14,971 bases of DNA from Deltaproteobacteria bacterium (GTDB lineage: Bacteria; Desulfobacterota; Dissulfuribacteria; Dissulfuribacterales; UBA3076), in NCBI GenBank assembly GCA_030605675.1, contig JAUWHV010000022.1, positions 1-14,971 of the forward strand. Reading direction: 5' to 3'. Shown one piece after another: positions 4,378 to 10,708 of this stretch (within the stretch, counting starts at the first letter, position 1; each line of letters opens with the position of its first letter). A program made the translations under genes and the position numbers. The notes beneath the pieces are model-generated. The model saw only the letters and a program-made list of their open reading frames with translations. It did not search any database and had not been told where the DNA came from.

Positions 4378-7035
4378 ATGCTCATAACCGGCAAAACAAT
4401 TACCCTGTGCCTGCTGATCACCTTTTCCTTTCTCCTCATCATGCCCTTTGGCTCTTTGGCAAGGGAACTTATTCCCGGGCTGAACAAGACCAGGCTTTCT
4501 AACGGACTTACTGCCATTGTGAAAGAAAACCACCGGGCGCCGGTTGTGGCCATACAGGTGTGGGTTCAAGCAGGCAGTGTTTACGAAACCGAAGGGGAGA
4601 GAGGCATTACCCACTTGATCGAACACATGATCTTCAAGGGTACGGAAAAAAGAGGGCCTGGAGAAGTGGCAAAGGAAATAGAATCTGTCGGAGGGTCCAT
4701 TAATGCTTACACATCTCTTGATTATACAGTCTACCACTGCGTGGTCCCGAAACAGTTCCTGGACAATGCCCTGGACGTACTTTCCGACGCGGTATTTCAC
4801 TCATCATTTGATCCCGATGAATTAGAGCGAGAGAAAAAAGTGGTGCTTGAAGAAATAAGGATGAGAGACGACAGGCCAAGGGCAAGACTTTCCAGCTTAT
4901 TAATGGAGACTGCATATAAGGCACATCCATATGGATTCCCTGTAATCGGCTATCCTGAGACGGTCGAGTCTTTTGGACGCAAAGACATCCTGGCCTATAT
5001 GGAAAGAAGGTATCGACCCTCACAAATTACCGTTGTTGTTGTTGGAGACGTTGGGACATCTCAGGCCCTGGCCGGTATCCAGGACACCTTCGGATCAGTA
5101 ACAAAAAAAGAGCCTCAGGAATTCACCTGTCCATCAGAGCCGCGGCAGGACGCCCCGAGGATCGCCATGGAGGCAATGGAAATCCAGGAAGGCTACCTGG
5201 CTGTAGCGTTTTCAGGGCTGCCCGACTTCAATGACCCGGATGTACCTGCCCTGGACGTTTTAGGTGCCTTGCTTGGAAAAGGGGAGAGTTCACGTCTCAC
5301 CTCGTCTCTACGGAATCGTTTGCAGGTGGTCCATAACATTGATGCAGCAGCGTTTACACCGGCAGGACCGGGACTATTCGAGATCACCGTCTCTCTGGAC
5401 CCGGAAAAGACCCAGGAAGCATTGCCGCAGATCTTCCATGAGATCTTCCGCCTGGAGAATGAAGGAATCATTGAGGAAGAGCTGGAGCGCGCTAAAGTCC
5501 AGGTAGAAACGGATTTTGTTTACAGCCAGGAGACCATGGAAGGAGAAGCAAGAAAACTTGGTGTCTTTGAGACCCTTTCAAAGGACCCTCATGCAGAAAA
5601 ACTCTATCTTGAGAAAGTCCGGGAGGTGACGGCCCAGGATGTCCAGCAGGTTGCCGGGCAAATTTTCAGACAGGAAAACATCAGCGTGGCCATGGTAATG
5701 CCTGATGACCGTCTGCCTGAGCTTACGAGCCAGGAACTGGCCGTAATGGTCCAGGAGGCGGAGCTCCTGGCCAAGGGAATAGAGTCTGATGGCGGCACTC
5801 TTATCCGCCCTGTCAAAAGGTTTGGCCTTTCCAACGGCCTCACGGTCCTTGTCCAAGAGGCCCCGGAAGTACCTACGGTTGCTGTAACACTGGTGTTCCC
5901 GGGAGGAGTGAGATACGAAAGCGAGAAAACCGATGGTCTCTTCAACTTCCTCGCAAAGGCCTGGACAAAAGGAACCGAAGCCCACAGCGCCCAGGGTATT
6001 GCCGAACTAATAGAGGGCCTAGGTGGTAGTATTGGCGGCTTTTCCGGTCAGAACACCCTTGGGCTTCAAGGCCGTTTTTTGAGTCAAAACCTGGATAAGG
6101 CCCTTGCCCTCTTTACTGAGATCCTGCTCACTCCCACCTTCCCGTCTGAAGAAACAAAAAAACTCCGTCCCTTGATACTGGCACAGCTTAAACGTCAGGA
6201 TGATTATCTGCCAGGAGTTGCAGTAAGGGAATTCCGTCGCCTGCTTTTCTCGCCCCATCCATATGGCATGAACCCGTTGGGCAAGGCCTCTGTTATCAAA
6301 TCTATCAGTTCAAAGGAACTGCTTGAGACCTATCGGAATTTTGTAATACCTGACAGGGGAGTACTCTCCATAGTGGGAGATATTCGTGCTGAAGAAATCA
6401 TCTCGAGCATTGAGACCATGCTTGGTGCCTGGTCGGGTGAAACAGAATCGGTCCTTTCCACACCTCCTGAACCAGACCCACTGATTTCACCCAAAATTTT
6501 AACCCTGAAAAGGGACAAACAACAAGTACATATTGTGCTTGGTTTCCCAGGGACCACTTTTAACAACCCTGACCGCTATGCCCTTCAAACCCTGAATGCG
6601 GTACTTTCAGGTCAGGGCGGCCGCCTGTTCATGGAGCTCAGGGACAAGGACAGTCTGGCGTACTCCGTGACCTCATTCCTGGGGCTTGGCCTGGACTATG
6701 GATCCTTTGCCTTCTACATTGCCTGCGCGCCTGAAAAAAAGGACCGGGCCTTAAAGGCCCTGTGGCGGGAAATCTACAGGGCAACAGGGCAACCTGTGAC
6801 TGATGATGAGTTGGAAAGGGCCAAAAAATGGCTTATAGGAACCTATGAGATAGGCCTTCAAACCAACAGGGCCCAAGCCATGGACATGGCCTTAAATGAA
6901 CTCTACGGTCTTGGATATAATTTCGCATCGGAATTCGTTCGGAAAATAGATGAGGTAACTGCGGATCAAGTACTTAATGTAGCCAGAAAATTTATGAATT
7001 CGGAAGAATATGTGCTCGTAAGAGTAGGCCCGTAA
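4378..7035 (+). CDS. Secreted two-domain M16 (pitrilysin-like) zinc peptidase
   Basis: The 885-residue protein has two tandem M16 units. Residues 1-28 are a signal peptide with a hydrophobic core (CLLITFSFLLIMPF) and a likely cut after SLA. The first unit has the inverted zinc motif H79-L-I-E-H83, GGSINAYTSLDYTVYH, and the distal glutamate in KKVVLEEI (E158 or E159), so it should be catalytic. The second unit starts near residue 478 (RFGLSNGLTVLVQE); where the zinc motif should be it reads LFNFLAK (about 520-526), so it is a non-catalytic partner half, as is common in this family. Other repeated motifs are HPYG and SIVGD. It should act in the periplasm or envelope, probably degrading peptides or signal peptides; the substrate is unknown. 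NAD kinase follows after 9 bases, implying co-transcription. Confidence 0.93.
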   Translation: MLITGKTITLCLLITFSFLLIMPFGSLARELIPGLNKTRLSNGLTAIVKENHRAPVVAIQVWVQAGSVYETEGERGITHLIEHMIFKGTEKRGPGEVAKEIESVGGSINAYTSLDYTVYHCVVPKQFLDNALDVLSDAVFHSSFDPDELEREKKVVLEEIRMRDDRPRARLSSLLMETAYKAHPYGFPVIGYPETVESFGRKDILAYMERRYRPSQITVVVVGDVGTSQALAGIQDTFGSVTKKEPQEFTCPSEPRQDAPRIAMEAMEIQEGYLAVAFSGLPDFNDPDVPALDVLGALLGKGESSRLTSSLRNRLQVVHNIDAAAFTPAGPGLFEITVSLDPEKTQEALPQIFHEIFRLENEGIIEEELERAKVQVETDFVYSQETMEGEARKLGVFETLSKDPHAEKLYLEKVREVTAQDVQQVAGQIFRQENISVAMVMPDDRLPELTSQELAVMVQEAELLAKGIESDGGTLIRPVKRFGLSNGLTVLVQEAPEVPTVAVTLVFPGGVRYESEKTDGLFNFLAKAWTKGTEAHSAQGIAELIEGLGGSIGGFSGQNTLGLQGRFLSQNLDKALALFTEILLTPTFPSEETKKLRPLILAQLKRQDDYLPGVAVREFRRLLFSPHPYGMNPLGKASVIKSISSKELLETYRNFVIPDRGVLSIVGDIRAEEIISSIETMLGAWSGETESVLSTPPEPDPLISPKILTLKRDKQQVHIVLGFPGTTFNNPDRYALQTLNAVLSGQGGRLFMELRDKDSLAYSVTSFLGLGLDYGSFAFYIACAPEKKDRALKALWREIYRATGQPVTDDELERAKKWLIGTYEIGLQTNRAQAMDMALNELYGLGYNFASEFVRKIDEVTADQVLNVARKFMNSEEYVLVRVGP

Positions 7036-7044
7036 AGAAACTTT

Positions 7045-7863
7045 ATGCTCAAACACATCAGCCTCATTGTCAGGCACGAAACCGAAATCCCAAAGAGGAT
7101 CGGAGAGGCCATGGAAAAGCTTTTCCGAAGGCGCGGGGTCTCTGTCACTGAAGGGCAGGTAGATCCTCAAGCCGAGGCTATAGTAGTGCTGGGAGGAGAC
7201 GGCACACTGCTGCATGTGGCTGGGAAGGCCTATCAGCTCGGAATTCCCCTGCTGGGCATAAACCTGGGAGGCCTGGGATTCCTTACTGAGATCCACATGG
7301 ACGAGATGGAACAGGCCCTGGATTCCCTGATATCAGGAACTCTCGAGCTGGACAGGCGAGCAATACTCTCGGTTACGGTAAAAGTATCTGATAGTACCGG
7401 CCCAACTTACTATGCACTCAATGAAGCAGTGATCAGCAAAGGCCCTCTGGGCACAATTATAACACTTCCTGCCTGGGCCGGCGGCTCATTCCTTACCACA
7501 TACCGTGGTGATGGCCTGATCATATCCACCGCAACCGGTTCCACTGCGTATAACCTCTCTGCCGGCGGCCCTATCCTGCACCCGGGCATCGAGGCCATTA
7601 TATTAACCCCAATATGCCCATTCGCCCTGAATGCACGTCCCCTTATACTGCCAGGTCATATGAAGGTGGCGATACAGCTCAAAAATGCCACGGAAAAGAT
7701 CAGCTTAATAGTAGATGGCCAGGTAAGCCAGGAACTCAATGAAGGAGATTGGGTTGAAATGCAAAAGGCCAAGGGGCACCTGAAACTCATAAAGTCCCCG
7801 CTCAGGGACTACTTCACAATTTTAAGGGAAAAGCTTGGATGGGCAAAGGGTGTGGGGATGTAG
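7045..7863 (+). CDS. nadK: NAD kinase
   Basis: This 272-residue protein phosphorylates NAD to NADP using ATP or polyphosphate in the cytoplasm. It has the family signatures in order: VVLGGDGTLLH (GGDG at 50-53, with the catalytic aspartate), GINLGGLGFL (71-80), the LNE motif in YALNEAVISKG (125-127), and the glycine-rich GDGLIISTATGSTAYNLSAGGP stretch at 155-176. The C-terminal NAD-kinase fold ends with DGQVSQEL. Length is typical. The start lies 9 bases after the peptidase stop with only a weak binding site (AAAGAAA), so translation is probably coupled to the upstream gene. It converges on the YtxH-like gene. Confidence 0.95.
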   Translation: MLKHISLIVRHETEIPKRIGEAMEKLFRRRGVSVTEGQVDPQAEAIVVLGGDGTLLHVAGKAYQLGIPLLGINLGGLGFLTEIHMDEMEQALDSLISGTLELDRRAILSVTVKVSDSTGPTYYALNEAVISKGPLGTIITLPAWAGGSFLTTYRGDGLIISTATGSTAYNLSAGGPILHPGIEAIILTPICPFALNARPLILPGHMKVAIQLKNATEKISLIVDGQVSQELNEGDWVEMQKAKGHLKLIKSPLRDYFTILREKLGWAKGVGM

Positions 7864-7865
7864 AG

Positions 7866-7928
7866 AATAGCTGTTAGCCTTTAGCTGTTAGCGATTAGCT
7901 AAACGCTAATGGCTAACAGCTAATCGCT
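7866..7928. repeat. GCTAAT-type palindromic repeat between convergent genes
   Basis: AGCTGTTAGCCTTTAGC (7869-7885) pairs with 7905-7921 with one mismatch, and further TAGC-rich symmetry lies between. The 20-mer at 7905-7924 recurs exactly at 9369-9388 inside the transposon-like element, so this is a dispersed family. It lies at the 3' ends of nadK (+) and the YtxH-like gene (minus), where its stem could act as a shared transcription end, although there is no long T-run. Confidence 0.75.
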
Positions 7929-7933
7929 CAAAT

Positions 7934-8305
7934 TTAAGCCTCTTCCTTCTCTGAGGATGTTTCTTCACCCTCTTCACCCTTTTCAGACTTCATGCGGGCA
8001 ACAAGGCGTTCTTTCTCCCGCGTCATGGCCTCTTTACCTGCTTCATAAGCAGATTCCAAAACAGCCTTTTTTTGATCGATCATCTCCTTGCTCTTATCAA
8101 GGAGATCACCGGTTTTGTCACGGACCTCATCTGCTACCCTATGGGCCTCACCACGGGCCGCATAGGCCTGCTCCCTTATCCGATCTCTAACTTCAGGACC
8201 TGTTCTAGGAGTAAGTAACGTGGCCAAACCGGCTCCGACGGCACCTCCCAGTAAAAATGCTATGGCCACACAACCTGCGGAATAGCGACCTTCACTATTG
8301 CTCAT
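7934..8305 (-). CDS. YtxH-like membrane-anchored protein
   Basis: The 123-residue protein has a Gly/Ala-rich hydrophobic N-terminal segment (CVAIAFLLGGAVGAGLATLL, 12-31) followed by TPRTGPEVRDRI, the typical YtxH-domain layout. A long charged helical region follows (about 45-108), then an acidic low-complexity tail. It overlaps its upstream partner by 4 bases (ATGA), so the two are translationally coupled. YtxH proteins are small stress-associated or envelope-associated proteins without a known reaction. The likely location is the inner membrane with the helix on one face. Pairing with a DUF948-like protein suggests a joint membrane role. Confidence 0.85.
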   Translation of the reverse strand: MSNSEGRYSAGCVAIAFLLGGAVGAGLATLLTPRTGPEVRDRIREQAYAARGEAHRVADEVRDKTGDLLDKSKEMIDQKKAVLESAYEAGKEAMTREKERLVARMKSEKGEEGEETSSEKEEA

Positions 8306-8901
8306 TTCTTGCTACCTCCTTTAAATCTAAGGTTCTCAGAAAGAAACTCCAAAGACGTCTTGATGCCTGTGGCTATACTTGCTACCTGCACAGCTAACCC
8401 GGAAAGACCCGACCTGGCAATGTCTGTTGCAACCCGGACGGTCTCGCCTGTCTCGCGTGCGGCCTCAAAAAAATCCTGTGTCTGCTGAACCTTGACCTTA
8501 ATATCACCGGTCAACTCCTGGATATCCCCGGTAATTTGATGAACATTATCCAAAATCGGGGGAAGATCCTTCTCGAAAGTCCTTCCAAGGTCCTGATAGG
8601 CCTTGGCAGTATCCTTAAGTTCTACAAGAAGAGGCGTTAACTCATTCTCTATCAGGGCCAGACGCTGATTTATCTCGCTCAATGTAGCCTGAGCCGTATC
8701 CTCCAGTTCTGACAGTTTAGAAACTACAGGATTAAACTGAGCCAATGTGTCGTCAATAGCAGCCTGGCTTTTGAATAAGGCCTCGTCTAAGCTCTCCAGC
8801 GTGCCCTGGACACTCTTTGACAACCTGACAAGATAAATTACAAGAAACACAAAGGCTCCAGCTATGGTAAGGAGTGCAAACGAACTTATTATAGATGACA
8901 T
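8302..8901 (-). CDS. DUF948-like membrane protein with long coiled coil
   Basis: The 199-residue protein has one N-terminal transmembrane segment (FALLTIAGAFVFLVIYLVRL, about 8-27) followed by a long heptad-like helical region (about 28-170, e.g. SLDEALFKSQAAIDDTLAQF and KLSELEDTAQATLSEINQRL). This is the layout of DUF948 proteins. The helical part may have Gly-containing breaks such as GDIQELTGDIK. No enzyme motif is visible. It is the first gene of a two-gene unit with the YtxH-like protein. The binding site is weak (GGGGA about 6 bases before the ATG). Confidence 0.82.
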   Translation of the reverse strand: MSSIISSFALLTIAGAFVFLVIYLVRLSKSVQGTLESLDEALFKSQAAIDDTLAQFNPVVSKLSELEDTAQATLSEINQRLALIENELTPLLVELKDTAKAYQDLGRTFEKDLPPILDNVHQITGDIQELTGDIKVKVQQTQDFFEAARETGETVRVATDIARSGLSGLAVQVASIATGIKTSLEFLSENLRFKGGSKK

Positions 8902-8962
8902 ATAGTCCCCAACGGAGATGCCCCAAGGAAGGATATTTTTAAAACGACTCCTGTAACATGTG

Positions 8963-8992
8963 TAACATAAACATGGCTCACACCCTTTGCAA
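8963..8992 (-). promoter_or_regulatory. Possible promoter of the DUF948-ytxH unit
   Basis: On the minus strand TTGCAA (8992-8987) and TATGTT (8968-8963) are separated by 18 bases or fewer, each matching 4 of 6 consensus bases, about 65 bases before the start codon. The -10 overlaps a direct repeat TGTAACAT (plus strand 8952-8959 and 8961-8968, 9-base period), which could be a regulator site. Confidence 0.3.
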
Positions 8993-9037
8993 GCACATTT
9001 ACAAAGTTTGAAAATATTCAGTCATAAAAAAATCAGC

Positions 9038-9045
9038 TTAGATCG
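9038..9045. repeat. Left target-site duplication of the 395-bp element
   Basis: TTAGATCG directly abuts the left inverted end and recurs identically at 9441-9448. A preceding C on both sides (9037, 9440) leaves open whether the duplication is 8 or 9 bp. Confidence 0.75.
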
Positions 9046-9142
9046 GGCATCCTTCATAGCAAGCCAAAAGTAGTTTACACTTTTAGGGGGTAATATACCT
9101 CAAAAAATATGTAACTTCTCAATAAATTTGGATAACAGTCAC

Positions 9143-9239
9143 TGGATTCCCGCCTTTTTAGGGGGGTATGAAATATGCTTCCCCGCGGGAATGACGATTG
9201 GGTGTGAGCGCCTGTCATTCCGGCGAAAGCCGGAATCCA
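9143..9239. repeat. REP-like palindromic unit nested in the 395-bp element
   Basis: TGGATTCC (9143-9150) and GGAATCCA (9232-9239) form the outer pair. Inside are two hairpins: ATTCCCGC (9146-9153) with GCGGGAAT (9185-9192), and ATTCCGGC (9217-9224) with GCCGGAAT (9229-9236) around a GAAA tetraloop. Sequences of this type (GGATTCCCGC...GCGGGAATGAC) are common dispersed repeats in bacterial genomes. An imperfect pair lies further out, at 9113-9131 and 9266-9285 (CTCAAyAAAT core). Confidence 0.75.
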
Positions 9240-9304
9240 TTGGATAGTCGCAAAATATGATTTGCCCTGATTTGTTGAGAGGTTGCGAAAATATGACCTG
9301 TGCG

Positions 9305-9391
9305 ATTAGCTATTGGCCATTAGCTTTTAGCTTAATAACCTGTTTTTATACAAAGTTTTTACCTAATAGCTAATGGCTAACAGCTAATGGC
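9305..9391. repeat. GCTAAT-type palindromic repeat nested in the 395-bp element
   Basis: The left arm at about 9305-9332 (ATTAGCTATTGGCCATTAGC) pairs with the right arm at about 9364-9391 with few mismatches, around an AT-rich centre. It shares the exact 20-mer at 9369-9388 with the repeat at 7905-7924. Confidence 0.7.
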
Positions 9392-9440
9392 TGGCATCCG
9401 TCTATGTTGAAAAAGTGTAAATTACAAAATAAAGGATGCC

Positions 9441-9448
9441 TTAGATCG
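9441..9448. repeat. Right target-site duplication of the 395-bp element
   Basis: This TTAGATCG directly abuts the right inverted end and is identical to 9038-9045. Confidence 0.75.
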
Positions 9449-9567
9449 TAACCAATGCTTTTATTTATAGCTGAAAAGTGGTATTAAATTTAGGACAATT
9501 TGGAACTGTAAACCTACTTGCAGACCGTCTCTTGCTTTTCAAACCAACGTAAGGAGATGACTAGGCT

Positions 9568-10656
9568 GTGATCAAAATAGTTATTGTTGGAATTGGTAAC
9601 TGCGCAAGTTCCCTGATTCAGGGAATTCACTATTATCGTGGCAAAAACGCAGAAGATGTTATCGGCCTGATGCATTGGGAAATTGAGGGATATAAGCCCG
9701 GAGACATAGAGGTCGTTGCGGCATACGACGTTGACAAACGCAAGGTTGGAAAGGATGTGCATGAAGCTGTCTTTGCCGAACCTAACTGCACAATAGCCAT
9801 CTATCCGGATCTCCCCCGATCAGGAGTTACGGTGCGAATGGGCAGGATTCTGGACGGTGTTGCAGACCACATGAGGAATTATGACGATAAATTCACTTTC
9901 GTCCTGGCCGACAAACCTGAAGCAACTAAAGAAGAAGTCGTCAAGGTGATCAAGGAGTCCGGCGCTGAAATCCTCCTGAACTATCTTCCTGTGGGCTCCG
10001 AAGAGGCCACGCGGTTTTATGCTGAATGTGCGCTGGATGCAGGGATTGCTTTTATCAATAACATTCCTGTTTTCATCGCAAGTGATCCGGAGTGGGCGAA
10101 ACGCTTCGAGGAAAAAAACATTCCTGTCATCGGTGACGACATCAAGTCCCAGATGGGTGCTACCATAATTCACCGCGTGCTGACTGATCTGTTCAAGAAA
10201 CGCGGCGTCAAGCTGGAACGTACATACCAGCTCAATACCGGTGGCAACACTGATTTCCTCAATATGCTCAGCCGCAAACGCTTAATCTCGAAGAGGATAT
10301 CCAAGACAGAGGCTGTTCAGGCAGTAGCTGCCAAACGTCTGAATGATGAAAACATCCATATTGGCCCGAGTGATCACGTAGCCTGGCAAAAAGACAACAA
10401 GATCTGTTTCATTCGCATGGAAGGCAAACTCTTTGGTGATGTGCCAATGAACCTGGAACTTCGGCTTTCCGTAGAGGATTCACCCAACTCGGCCGGTGTG
10501 GCCATTGATGCCATCCGCTGTACAAAACTGGCTTTAATCAGAGGTCAAGGCGGAGCTCTTTATGCGCCGTCAGCCTATTTCTGTAAACATCCCCCACGCC
10601 AGTTCACCGACAGTGAGGCCTTTCAAATGATAGAACAATTTATCAGCGATGAGTAG
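9568..10656 (+). CDS. ino1: Inositol-3-phosphate synthase
   Basis: The 362-residue protein converts glucose 6-phosphate to 1D-myo-inositol 3-phosphate using bound NAD, in the cytoplasm. It shows the N-terminal NAD site IVGIGNCASSL (6-16), VVAAYDVDKRKVGKD, LLNYLPVGSEEAT, the catalytic-domain GDDIKSQMGATIIHR, and NTGGNTDFLNM (from N223). Length fits the shorter prokaryotic form rather than the roughly 500-residue eukaryotic one. The start is GTG, with AAGGAG 11 bases before it and the NAD-binding strand beginning at residue 2. No inositol phosphatase or transferase is adjacent, so the end product (inositol lipid, di-inositol phosphate solute or another) is not shown. Confidence 0.93.
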   Translation: MIKIVIVGIGNCASSLIQGIHYYRGKNAEDVIGLMHWEIEGYKPGDIEVVAAYDVDKRKVGKDVHEAVFAEPNCTIAIYPDLPRSGVTVRMGRILDGVADHMRNYDDKFTFVLADKPEATKEEVVKVIKESGAEILLNYLPVGSEEATRFYAECALDAGIAFINNIPVFIASDPEWAKRFEEKNIPVIGDDIKSQMGATIIHRVLTDLFKKRGVKLERTYQLNTGGNTDFLNMLSRKRLISKRISKTEAVQAVAAKRLNDENIHIGPSDHVAWQKDNKICFIRMEGKLFGDVPMNLELRLSVEDSPNSAGVAIDAIRCTKLALIRGQGGALYAPSAYFCKHPPRQFTDSEAFQMIEQFISDE

Positions 10657-10671
10657 AGGGTGGGTATTTGA

Positions 10672-10693
10672 TCACGGGATGGCCGCCCCGTGA
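10672..10693. terminator. Possible hairpin between convergent ino1 and glyS
   Basis: TCACGGG (10672-10678) pairs with CCCGTGA (10687-10693) around an 8-base loop, in the 52-base gap between the two stop codons. There is no clear T-run, so terminator activity is uncertain. Confidence 0.4.
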
Positions 10694-10708
10694 ACGGCTA
10701 CATCATTT

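Larger units (their letters stand above)
9046..9440. mobile_element. Non-autonomous transposon-like element (MITE-like), 395 bp
   Basis: The element starts GGCATCCTT (9046-9054) and ends AAGGATGCC (9432-9440), perfect inverted ends. Further in, GTAGTTTACACTTTT (9070-9084) matches the complement of the segment near 9410-9424 with one mismatch; the spacing to the tip differs by 9 bases between the two sides. TTAGATCG occurs immediately outside both ends (9038-9045 and 9441-9448), a perfect 8-bp direct repeat as expected of a target-site duplication. There is no open frame that could be a transposase. The 8-bp duplication and TTTACAC-containing ends are compatible with an IS256-like source, but that is a guess. 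Confidence 0.8.
8902..9567. other. 666-base gene-free region between the DUF948-like gene and inositol-3-phosphate synthase
   Basis: About 395 bases are the transposon-like element. The left 140 bases hold the probable promoter of the minus-strand membrane pair. The right 120 bases (9449-9567) must hold the promoter of inositol-3-phosphate synthase, since insertion has pushed older upstream sequence away; I see no clear consensus there. No tRNA, small RNA or coding frame was recognised. Confidence 0.6.

Noticed and set aside
4324..5023. Minus-strand open frames of 100-158 codons inside the M16 peptidase gene
   Set aside because: They are antisense to a well-supported gene, have no recognisable domain and lack binding sites.
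7866..9391. TAGC/GCTAAT-rich repeats as a CRISPR array
   Set aside because: The repeats are palindromic, unequal and without regular unique spacers, and no cas genes are present.
9046..9440. A degraded transposase gene inside the 395-bp element
   Set aside because: No frame of useful length or recognisable transposase motif is present; the interior is explained by palindromic repeats.
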